This document shows, one piece after another, positions 27,662 through 35,093 of a DNA stretch of 64,000 nucleotides; positions within the stretch are counted from its first letter, which is position 1, and each line of letters begins with the position of its first letter. The position numbers were made by a program, and so were the translations under genes. The stretch spans positions 18,501-82,500 of the forward strand of contig NZ_JAGJTM010000006.1 in assembly GCF_018221685.1 (NCBI RefSeq), written 5' to 3'. The DNA is from Bombella apis (GTDB taxonomy: Bacteria > Pseudomonadota > Alphaproteobacteria > Acetobacterales > Acetobacteraceae). The notes below the pieces were generated by a model. It was not told the DNA's origin and ran no database searches. It was given only the letters and a program-made list of their open reading frames with translations.

Positions 27662-28786
27662 TCAGTCTCTTTCCAGCATGGCCAGCAGGGCCCGGCCACG
27701 CTCCGTCTGGAACCAGCGTGCATGGCCGATGAGGTAATCCCGCCGGGATATGTCGGCGGCGTTCCTGTTGCCGAGGACATGGCCGTAATAGGCAACCTCT
27801 GAAAGGGCAAAGGTGACGTGGCAGAGGGGCAGCCAGCAGGCGGTGAGGCGTTTCTCGGCAGGGCTGCGGGGCCGCTGGACATCATAGGCGTGCAGGAAGG
27901 CCCTCAGCTGCTCCTCATGCACGGTCGGGCAGCCATCCGGGGCCAGCCAGCTGATGAAGCTGCGTTCCATAGCCACGGCGAGGTCGAAGCTGGCACTGGT
28001 CAGGTCACACATGCCGAAATCGAAGGCACGGGCAGCCACGAGCCCATTACTCTCCCTGTGCCAGAGGAGGTTGGCCCCGTGCCAGTCCCCATGCCCCCAG
28101 AGGGGGCGGTCTTCTGGCAGCAGGGGGAGCAGGGCTTCATGGAACGGGGTCAGAAGGGGCAGGACATCCCGTTGCAGCGATGAGAGGGGATATGTGTCTG
28201 TCAGCCCTTCCTGTCGGGTGATCCACGGGATCAGGCTGTCCGCCAGCCTGTCGCCCAGCAGGGGATGCCGGGCGGAAATGAGGGGTGGGTCATGGCGTGG
28301 TGGGGCCTGATGGCCCTCGCTGGCCTGATGCAGCCGTGCCAGAAGTGTTCCGCTGGAAGCCGCCTGTGCCGTGTCGTGATAGGGCCGCCATGAGTCCAGC
28401 CCCCGATAGGCGTCCTGCTCCGTGTAAAGGGGGAAGGCTTCGTAGGTATGCTCGGGCGTGGCCAGGGCGGTCCGGCCATCCAGCATGGGCAGTGGGGCGG
28501 CGGCTGGCAGGCCCCGCTTTGCCAGATGGCTGGCGAAGCGGTGTTCTTCCGTCAGTGTTTCCACAGAGCGCAGGGCACGTCCGTGGCGTTTGAGGAACAG
28601 CCGCCCCCCATCTTCCAGCGCCACGATGGCCGAGGCGGAGAAGGGGCGGCGGCTGTGCCAGAGGAGGGGATTCCGGGCGGGCCGGACGCCCCAGTGCGGC
28701 AGAAGGGCCGTGACGTCACCGTCTGTCAGGGGAGGCCAGACGCAGCCATTGTAACCGCTTTCCAGACCAAGGGGGCGTGCCGACAT
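27662..28786 (-). CDS. APH-fold small-molecule kinase, possibly thiamine kinase
   Basis: 374 residues of the aminoglycoside phosphotransferase/choline kinase fold: an N-lobe with GGRLFLKRHGR and a catalytic loop LWGHGDWHGANLLWH (H-G-D-x-H-x2-N) followed by ARAFDFGMCDL (D-F-G). The family phosphorylates hydroxyl groups of small molecules. It lies between a TonB receptor and a PnuC-type transporter under a TPP riboswitch, so trapping imported thiamine as thiamine phosphate is a natural role, as done by the APH-fold ThiK. A role on another thiamine-related compound is possible. Starts and stops of the operon genes are 2-3 nt apart. Confidence 0.8.
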   Translation of the reverse strand: MSARPLGLESGYNGCVWPPLTDGDVTALLPHWGVRPARNPLLWHSRRPFSASAIVALEDGGRLFLKRHGRALRSVETLTEEHRFASHLAKRGLPAAAPLPMLDGRTALATPEHTYEAFPLYTEQDAYRGLDSWRPYHDTAQAASSGTLLARLHQASEGHQAPPRHDPPLISARHPLLGDRLADSLIPWITRQEGLTDTYPLSSLQRDVLPLLTPFHEALLPLLPEDRPLWGHGDWHGANLLWHRESNGLVAARAFDFGMCDLTSASFDLAVAMERSFISWLAPDGCPTVHEEQLRAFLHAYDVQRPRSPAEKRLTACWLPLCHVTFALSEVAYYGHVLGNRNAADISRRDYLIGHARWFQTERGRALLAMLERD

Positions 28787-28788
28787 GC

Positions 28789-31188
28789 TCAGAACCCGGC
28801 TGTCAGGCTGGCAAGGGCGGCGAAGGGTGCCCCGATGTAATACCCCGGAGCCGAGCCGCTGACCCGCCCGCCATGAAGGCCGGTCGTGTCATGGGCATTC
28901 AGGGTGGTGGAGTTGATGCCCGAGAGATAACGCTGGTTGCTGATGTTGCTCAGGTTCAGCCGCAATGTGGGTTGATGCAGGAAGCCCACATTGTTGAAGC
29001 GGTAACCAAGGGTCAGGTCGGCTGTCATGATGGCAGGGATGCGCTCGTCATTCATGAAGGTGGAATATTGATGGCTCATGTAATGCATGGAGATCATGCT
29101 GAAGAAGTGCCCATCATCATAGCGCAGGCCCGCTCCTGCCTGAAAATGGGGGCTGCGGACGGCTGTTTTGCCCGCTGTGGGCAGGATGTCGCTCCCGGCG
29201 GCGATGTTGTTGTCGATGGTGGCATGGAGATACTCGAAGGACGCATAGGGGCTGATATGGTGCCATGGGCGTGTACCGAGCTCCACATCCACACCACGGG
29301 AGGTCTGTTTCCCGGCATTGATGGTCGTGGTGATGTTGGGGTTGCTCGCTTCCCCGGTTTGTACCTGCCGGTTGCGGAAATTATAGTTGAAGAAGGTCAG
29401 GCTGGCTGTCAGCCAGTCTCCCGTGCGGCGGTAGCCGAACTCTTCGGAGACGGAATATTCATTCTTCAGGCGGTTGGTTCCGGCCTGACTGATGGAACCG
29501 TTGGGTACGCCATTGGCATCCACACCGGCATAGCTGTTGTAATAAGTGGGAACAGCCGGTGTCCGGAAGTTGGTGTTCACGTTGAGGAAGAGTTGATCCT
29601 GTTTCGTGAAGTTCCAGCGCATTCCGAAGCGTGGCAGGGGCTCCTGCCTGTTGCTGGAGATGTTGCGCTGCGGCCCGGGTACGTCATTGGTCCCCCAGCG
29701 ATGCAGCATGACCTCTTTGAAGCCGATATCCATCACCAGCCTGTCCTGCATCAGGGAGATGTGGTCTCCCACATAGAGGGCATTGGTCTGGGACATGGTG
29801 TGAAAGCTCCCGGCCAGATAGGGGTTGCCATCCGGCATGAGGATGCGGCTGCGTTTTTTGTCCGCCCAGATATTGGCGGCAGAGCCATCACTTCCGACAG
29901 CCGTGAAGGGCTGCGGTTCGTTATCGTCTGAATAATCGTACCAGTAGCCCATGACGAAGTCGTTCCATTTATATCGGGCATGGAGAGCCATGTTCACGCC
30001 AGAGCGGTAGCTGCGCTGGGTGTAATCCGCCCGTACGGTCTGGCCGTCCGTCACGGGCAGGGAGGTGACGGGCTGGGAGCCGTAATAATTCCCCGTGCTG
30101 GAAAGTGTAGAGCCATAGGGGAAGTTGCCATAAGCCCGCTGGGCATAGGGGGTGATGTCGAAGGAGAAACGCTGGTTGAAGTGCAGATGTACCGGCGCAC
30201 CGACATAAAGCGTCTCCTCCGGGTCGCGGGAGAGGCGCCAGTAACTGGTGCTGTTCTCGCCGGGCTCGAAATGCTGGGTCAGTTTGCCGCTATGGGTGCC
30301 GTAGGTTTTCCAGTCCTCAAGGGAGGTGAAGGGATAATAGCTGGTATTGGCCCTGTTCCATGACCCCAGAATGCCCGCCTGATTGCCTTGCCCCCATTCT
30401 TTGAGCAGCCGGAAATCAATATGCTGGCGGGTATCATAGCCGCCACTGCGCCAGTTATCCGCATGTGTGTTGGAGTAGGAGACAAAGCCTCTCACGCCGC
30501 TATGGCCTATCTCACCCGTTTCCAGCCGGATGAAACCCCGCCTTGTATTGAAGGACCCGTAGGAGAAGGAGGCCAGCCCACCGGGCTTCAGGGACGGGTC
30601 GAGGAAAGAGAGTTTCATCAGCCCACCTGCGGCGTTGAGGACAGGGCTGTCCAGATCGGCCGATCCCTGCTGGAGACCGACCTTGCTGTAATTCTCCGTA
30701 TCGGCGAACTGGTTGGGGTACCCGCCATAGGAGGCAACATCGTTGAGCGGCATGCCCTCCAGCACGTAGCCCAGGGCATCACCGTTCAGGCCGCGGACGC
30801 TGATGTTGGTGTTGGGCGAGATGCCGAAGGGGTCGGATGTCATGACATTGGCACCCGGCAGGACGGACACGAGCTGGAAGGCCGAGGCCGTAGGCGCCTG
30901 TATGTCCATGTAGCTCCGGCCCACCTCGCTGATGGATTGCGTGCCATGCTGGGGCTGGATCAGCCCGCCGCCCCGCTGCACGGTTTCCGGGGCCGCCCGG
31001 GTAGTGATGTATTCCACCTTTTTGGCCTGTACGGCTTTGGCCGGTCTGGCATGGGAAGGCTGTTGGGCCGGGTGGTGGTGTGCCGCCGACGGATGAGTCG
31101 GTTTTCCTGAGTCTGCCAGTGCCAAGCCGGGGCTGCACAGGAGCAGAAAGAGAGGGGCCTTTTTGTGGCTGGAAAAAAACAAGCGCAT
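28789..31188 (-). CDS. TonB-dependent outer membrane receptor, predicted thiamine receptor
   Basis: The 799-residue protein has a signal peptide (about 25 residues ending ALA), a His- and Pro-rich linker, a plug domain (SAFQLVSVLPGANVMTSDPFG, SVRGLNGDALGYVLEGMPL) and a long beta-barrel ending in aromatic GSAPGYYIGAPFAALASLTAGF. A close-to-C-terminal LTLGYRFNN strand fits the receptor family. It should move a large or scarce nutrient across the outer membrane using TonB energy. The TPP riboswitch 95 nt upstream identifies thiamine or a derivative as the likely ligand. tonB and exbBD are not in the window. Confidence 0.93.
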   Translation of the reverse strand: MRLFFSSHKKAPLFLLLCSPGLALADSGKPTHPSAAHHHPAQQPSHARPAKAVQAKKVEYITTRAAPETVQRGGGLIQPQHGTQSISEVGRSYMDIQAPTASAFQLVSVLPGANVMTSDPFGISPNTNISVRGLNGDALGYVLEGMPLNDVASYGGYPNQFADTENYSKVGLQQGSADLDSPVLNAAGGLMKLSFLDPSLKPGGLASFSYGSFNTRRGFIRLETGEIGHSGVRGFVSYSNTHADNWRSGGYDTRQHIDFRLLKEWGQGNQAGILGSWNRANTSYYPFTSLEDWKTYGTHSGKLTQHFEPGENSTSYWRLSRDPEETLYVGAPVHLHFNQRFSFDITPYAQRAYGNFPYGSTLSSTGNYYGSQPVTSLPVTDGQTVRADYTQRSYRSGVNMALHARYKWNDFVMGYWYDYSDDNEPQPFTAVGSDGSAANIWADKKRSRILMPDGNPYLAGSFHTMSQTNALYVGDHISLMQDRLVMDIGFKEVMLHRWGTNDVPGPQRNISSNRQEPLPRFGMRWNFTKQDQLFLNVNTNFRTPAVPTYYNSYAGVDANGVPNGSISQAGTNRLKNEYSVSEEFGYRRTGDWLTASLTFFNYNFRNRQVQTGEASNPNITTTINAGKQTSRGVDVELGTRPWHHISPYASFEYLHATIDNNIAAGSDILPTAGKTAVRSPHFQAGAGLRYDDGHFFSMISMHYMSHQYSTFMNDERIPAIMTADLTLGYRFNNVGFLHQPTLRLNLSNISNQRYLSGINSTTLNAHDTTGLHGGRVSGSAPGYYIGAPFAALASLTAGF

Positions 31189-31283
31189 GGAATCTTCGCC
31201 TTCGGAGCACGATGGTGAAGGTTCGCTGTGCAGGCGTCAGTTCAGGGGAGATGACGGGGACATCCCGTTCCGTGCTGTTTTCC

Positions 31284-31376
31284 TGTCCCTTCGCCGGTAC
31301 GAACCGGATCAGGTTCAAAGGGTTGGATGGGCCGGCCCCATCCTCTCAGCCTTGTATGGTGAAGGCACCCCTCGGA
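31284..31376 (-). ncRNA. TPP riboswitch (THI element)
   Basis: Reading the minus strand, the conserved pieces come in order: GGGGTGCC, GGCTGAGAGG, a GC-rich hairpin, ACCCTTTGAACCTGATC, CGGTTCGTACCGGCGAAGGG. These are the signature segments of the thiamine pyrophosphate aptamer. The receptor gene starts 95 nt downstream. In that leader, CCTTC can pair with GAAGG next to the receptor ribosome site, consistent with control of translation. The rest of the 353-nt gap between receptor and rpe shows no gene. Confidence 0.95.
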
Positions 31377-31541
31377 ACATTGCCCCCTGTTAGCAGAGAA
31401 GGCAGATCGTGTCCATTTTCTGTCATCTCTGTACAAATGAATGGCCATGTACCGGCGCAAAATGGGCTTCTCTTGTAAAAAAGCCTTATTCTGCCAATAT
31501 CGGATGAAAATATGCATCTTCAGTTTTCAGAGAGAGGTTAC

Positions 31542-32216
31542 ATGCCCATCATCGCACCGAGCCTGCTTGCCGCCGATTTCTCCAATCTGCGTCATGAAAT
31601 GGGCAGTGTGGCGGAGGCACCATGGCTACATCTTGATGTCATGGATGGGCATTTTGTTCCGAACATTTCCTTTGGTATGCCCGTCATCAAGGCGCTGCGC
31701 CCTCACAGCAGGGCGCGCTTTGATGCCCACCTGATGATCGAGCCGGCAGATCCCTATCTGGCTGCCATGGCAGAAGCGGGAGTGGACCACATCACCGTGC
31801 ATGTGGAGGGGAATGCCCATCTTCACCGTACTCTCCAGAGCATCCATGCGCTGGGTTGCAAGGCAGGTGTGGCCATCTGCCCTGCCACGCCGCCGGAGGC
31901 TCTCTCCGAGGTCATGGACATGGTGGACATCATTCTGGTCATGACGGTCAATCCTGGTTTCGGAGGGCAGAAATTCCTGCATGGCCAGTTGGCCAAGATA
32001 CGGACCCTTGCCGGGATGATCCGGCAGAGCGGCCGTGACATCGTGTTGGGTGTGGATGGTGGTATTGATGAGACCACCACCCCACTGGTGACAGAAGCCG
32101 GAGCAACCATGCTGGTGGCTGGTTCAGCCATTTTCGGCAGGGATGACCGGGCGGCAGCGATCCGGGGCCTGCGTGCGGCGGCCAAGCCTGCCACACTGGC
32201 CCCATCAGGGGAATGA
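31542..32216 (+). CDS. rpe: Ribulose-phosphate 3-epimerase
   Basis: A 224-residue TIM-barrel enzyme with all Rpe signatures: IIAPSLLAADF, HLDVMDGHFVPN (metal and catalytic residues), HLMIEPADPY, MTVNPGFGGQKF and VDGGIDETT. It interconverts ribulose 5-phosphate and xylulose 5-phosphate in the pentose phosphate pathway. I chose ATG 31542, with GAGAGG 6 nt upstream, over an earlier in-frame ATG at 31512 that has no ribosome site. The next gene starts 3 nt after the stop. Confidence 0.97.
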   Translation: MPIIAPSLLAADFSNLRHEMGSVAEAPWLHLDVMDGHFVPNISFGMPVIKALRPHSRARFDAHLMIEPADPYLAAMAEAGVDHITVHVEGNAHLHRTLQSIHALGCKAGVAICPATPPEALSEVMDMVDIILVMTVNPGFGGQKFLHGQLAKIRTLAGMIRQSGRDIVLGVDGGIDETTTPLVTEAGATMLVAGSAIFGRDDRAAAIRGLRAAAKPATLAPSGE

Positions 32217-32219
32217 TGG

Positions 32220-33863
32220 TTGTTTAGGTCCTTCAGGCGGTATTTCCGGTTGCTGCTCGTCTCCCTGCCCCAGCGGCAGCATGAGGGGACAAGCCCTGTC
32301 TGTCTCTATCAGGACAGGGAAGAGGGCGATGTGGACCAGGGCGCCCTGCTGACGGGGGGTGTGTTCCGTTTTGCCCAGAAAACCTACAGCTTGCCCCTGC
32401 GGGGGGTCTGGCAGAGCAATAGCTGGCCGGAGGATGTCCGGCGCTGGTTCTATGGGTTTGACTGGCTGAAGGACCTGCGGACCTTTGGTACGAATGGAGC
32501 CCGGCTTCTGGCGCGCTCCATGGTGGCATCATGGGCAGACCGCCCCCCGGCTGACCCTGTTGCCCGGGAAAGCAGCGTGATGGGGCGGCGGCTGGCCAAT
32601 TGGCTGGGGCATTATGAGTTCTGCCTTTCCACGGCTACGGAAGGGACGCAGCAGCTGGTGCTGGATGCCGCCGTGAAGGAGGCCCGTCGTCTTTCGGCCA
32701 TGCTGCCTCTGCCTCCCATGGGGTGGGAAGGGCTGGCTGTTCTGCGGGGCTTGCTGGCCGTCTATATGGCCGTGCCGTATTATGATGGGTTCTTCAAACG
32801 GTTTGAGCAGCAGCTGCCGCTGGAGCTGAAGCGCCTGCTGGGTGATGAGGGCATTGTGGCCGAGCGCAGCCCGGAGGCCCAGTATCGTTGCGTGCAGGAG
32901 CTGACAGCCATTCAGGGCATGTTCACCACGTTGCAGTGGATGCCGCCGGACTGTGTCCCGGTGATGCTGGGGCGGGCCTGTGCCGTGTTGCGGGCCTTCT
33001 GCCATGGGGATGGGGGGCTGGCCCTGTTCAATGGGTCGCAGGAGCGTGGTGCGAAAGCCGTGCAGGCTCTGCTGGAGCAGGCAGAGCGATACAAGGTAGT
33101 GGCCTCCAGCCTGAGCCGGGGCGGTTTTGCCCGCCTGACAGCCGGAAGGGCCCTGCTGCTGGTGGATGCCGCCGCACCACCGCCGCAGGGAATGGATGGT
33201 ATGGCCCATGCCGGTACATTGTCTTTTGAGTTCTCCCACGACCGGCAGCGTCTGTTCGTCAATTGTGGGGCAGCGGAGGGCGGCCCCTGGCGGCGGGCCC
33301 TGCGCAGTTCGGCAGCGCATACGATTCTGGTCGTGGATGGTGAATCCTCGTCCGATTTCGGGAATGATGGCCACGTGACCCGCCGTCCCTCACAGGTACG
33401 CTGCGAACAGAAACGGCAGGGTCGTGTTCAGGAACTCCATCTGTCGCATAATGGGTACTACCCGTCCTACGGTGTCCTCTGGTCCCGTTCCCTGTTTCTG
33501 GAACCATCCGGGGAGGAGCTGCGTGGCAGTGAAACGGTGGAGGGGGAGCGGGATGTGTCTTTCATGCTGCGGTTCCACATCCATCCCGATGTCCGTGTGG
33601 AGCGGGAGGATGATGATATCCTGCTCCATGCGCCCTCAGAGCTGTGGCGTTTCCGTCAGACAGGTGGGGTGATCATGCTGGAGGATGATCTTTACATGGG
33701 ACGGGGCGTGCCGGAACAGACAGCCCAGATTGTCGTCCAGTCCTGCCCTGGCCGTCCCCTGACGCCTGCTGAGGAAGAGGCAACTGAAGCCGGGGGCAGG
33801 GCCGCCAAAGCGTCCAGACGCCAGCAGAAGGTGGACTGGGTGCTGGAGCATGTCCCACTATAA
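32220..33863 (+). CDS. Heparinase II/III-like protein
   Basis: 547 residues. An N-terminal helical toroid region (LTGGVFRFAQKTYSL, SNSWPEDVRRWFYGFDWLKDL) is followed by a beta-sandwich of the heparinase II/III type (GMAHAGTLSFEFSHDRQRLFVNCGA, where family members have H-A-D-x-L-S-F). The canonical metal-type His/Asp pair is altered (HAG instead of HAD). The start is a TTG at 32220, supported by AGGGGA 7 nt upstream; no ATG or GTG near the N-terminus fits. It is coupled to rpe. The family cleaves acidic polysaccharides by elimination; whether this member is active is unknown. Confidence 0.85.
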   Translation: MFRSFRRYFRLLLVSLPQRQHEGTSPVCLYQDREEGDVDQGALLTGGVFRFAQKTYSLPLRGVWQSNSWPEDVRRWFYGFDWLKDLRTFGTNGARLLARSMVASWADRPPADPVARESSVMGRRLANWLGHYEFCLSTATEGTQQLVLDAAVKEARRLSAMLPLPPMGWEGLAVLRGLLAVYMAVPYYDGFFKRFEQQLPLELKRLLGDEGIVAERSPEAQYRCVQELTAIQGMFTTLQWMPPDCVPVMLGRACAVLRAFCHGDGGLALFNGSQERGAKAVQALLEQAERYKVVASSLSRGGFARLTAGRALLLVDAAAPPPQGMDGMAHAGTLSFEFSHDRQRLFVNCGAAEGGPWRRALRSSAAHTILVVDGESSSDFGNDGHVTRRPSQVRCEQKRQGRVQELHLSHNGYYPSYGVLWSRSLFLEPSGEELRGSETVEGERDVSFMLRFHIHPDVRVEREDDDILLHAPSELWRFRQTGGVIMLEDDLYMGRGVPEQTAQIVVQSCPGRPLTPAEEEATEAGGRAAKASRRQQKVDWVLEHVPL

Positions 33864-33868
33864 GGGTG

Positions 33869-35089
33869 TCAGGAAGACGCCTCCTTGCGGATGATGGCCT
33901 GTTGATGGGGATCATACGTATGGAGGTGGAGGGTGCCCTTCTGGAGGAGGTGGGCTGCCTGGCCGACCAGTTCGGCGTGGAGCAGGAACCATTCCTTCGG
34001 GTAGATCTGTTTTCCCAGTCGGTCCCGGACGTGAAGTATTGCCCGTGAGGGGGCAAAAAAGCGGTGCAGGCAGTCTTCCACCTTGCGATGGGAAAGATTG
34101 ACCAGCGTATAGGTGGCTACAATCTCCACAGGGGCCATGAGAAAGGTGGGGTCATTGCGGGCATCAGCGACCCGGCGGCGAACGTCACCACTTGTGACGC
34201 CGATCTTGTAAAGTTTTCCCCGCAATTTACGGATTGATGGAACTTCGGAGAGGGAGCGGGCAACGTAAATGGTACCGGTGGCGTTGGCCACGGTCTCGCT
34301 CCCGGCGAGGGGCCCAAGGCCGATGCGGGAGATGAACCGGGCCGTTTTGTCCTCTGTCAGGGATTTACGGAAGGACGACATGAGCGGGTCGCTTTCCGTC
34401 CCATTGGAGAAGATGATGCGCAGGCGATGCTCTCTGTCGCCATGGCGATAGGTCTTTTCGTACTTCTCGGCGACATAGGCGATCAAACCGTTGCGGATGA
34501 AGAAATCGCCTTCTGCAGGTTCAAGAATCTGATTCTTTCTCACACGCCTTGCCGTACGGAGGCCGTTGGTTATCTCCTGCTGTACGGTCTCGAACAGGGC
34601 CTCATAATCCTGAAAATTGGCGCAGGGCGTGATGGTGGCCTGATGCTCCGGCACGGCCCGTTCTGCGGCGGGGCTGGAGTGGCGGAGGCTGAAGATGCTG
34701 GTATCCATCTCCAGATCATCATCATCGAGAATATCTTTCAGTGTGTGGGGGATGTCTGTGAAGGCCTGCTCATCCCGCCAGTCGGGCAGAGGGGGGGATG
34801 ATGGCAGGTTTGGTCTGGCAAGCAGCCCCAGCCTGTCAGCTTTCTTTATGGCCGGGGAGGGGTTCTGGGCCAGACGATCAAGTGCGGCAGAGAGGCACAT
34901 TTCTTCGTGATTTTCAGCCGTGTGCCTGGGAAGTCTGCCATTGTTTTCGACAAAACGTTCTGCTTCCTTCAGAAGGTCCAGTCCTGTCCTGCGGTTGGTC
35001 TGCCCTGTGCGGGCTGAGGAGGTATCAACCGGAAGCAGGCCGAGTTCATCATCTTCTGTAAAAATATCGTTCAGCGTGAGACGTTTCAT
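33869..35089 (-). CDS. GIY-YIG nuclease (T5orf172-like) of the methyltransferase-helicase operon
   Basis: 406 residues from an ATG with AGGG 8 nt upstream. The C-terminal domain (about 270-370) is a T5orf172/GIY-YIG nuclease: GTIYV (272), KLYKIGVT (292), RRR (304), then a Glu-containing helix (HRKVEDCLHRFF) and YPKEWFLL. The N-terminal part holds a helical module with FVENNGRLPRHTAENHEEMCLSAALDRLA, similar to the end of the helicase encoded upstream. The middle (about 165-250) is unassigned. It is the last gene of a three-gene operon, 4 nt after the helicase stop. Likely the effector nuclease of a restriction-type defence system. Confidence 0.85.
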   Translation of the reverse strand: MKRLTLNDIFTEDDELGLLPVDTSSARTGQTNRRTGLDLLKEAERFVENNGRLPRHTAENHEEMCLSAALDRLAQNPSPAIKKADRLGLLARPNLPSSPPLPDWRDEQAFTDIPHTLKDILDDDDLEMDTSIFSLRHSSPAAERAVPEHQATITPCANFQDYEALFETVQQEITNGLRTARRVRKNQILEPAEGDFFIRNGLIAYVAEKYEKTYRHGDREHRLRIIFSNGTESDPLMSSFRKSLTEDKTARFISRIGLGPLAGSETVANATGTIYVARSLSEVPSIRKLRGKLYKIGVTSGDVRRRVADARNDPTFLMAPVEIVATYTLVNLSHRKVEDCLHRFFAPSRAILHVRDRLGKQIYPKEWFLLHAELVGQAAHLLQKGTLHLHTYDPHQQAIIRKEASS

Positions 35090-35093
35090 CAGG

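Noticed and set aside
27662..28786. Aminoglycoside resistance gene
   Set aside because: Only the fold is shared. The operon context is thiamine salvage and there is no sign of a resistance cassette.
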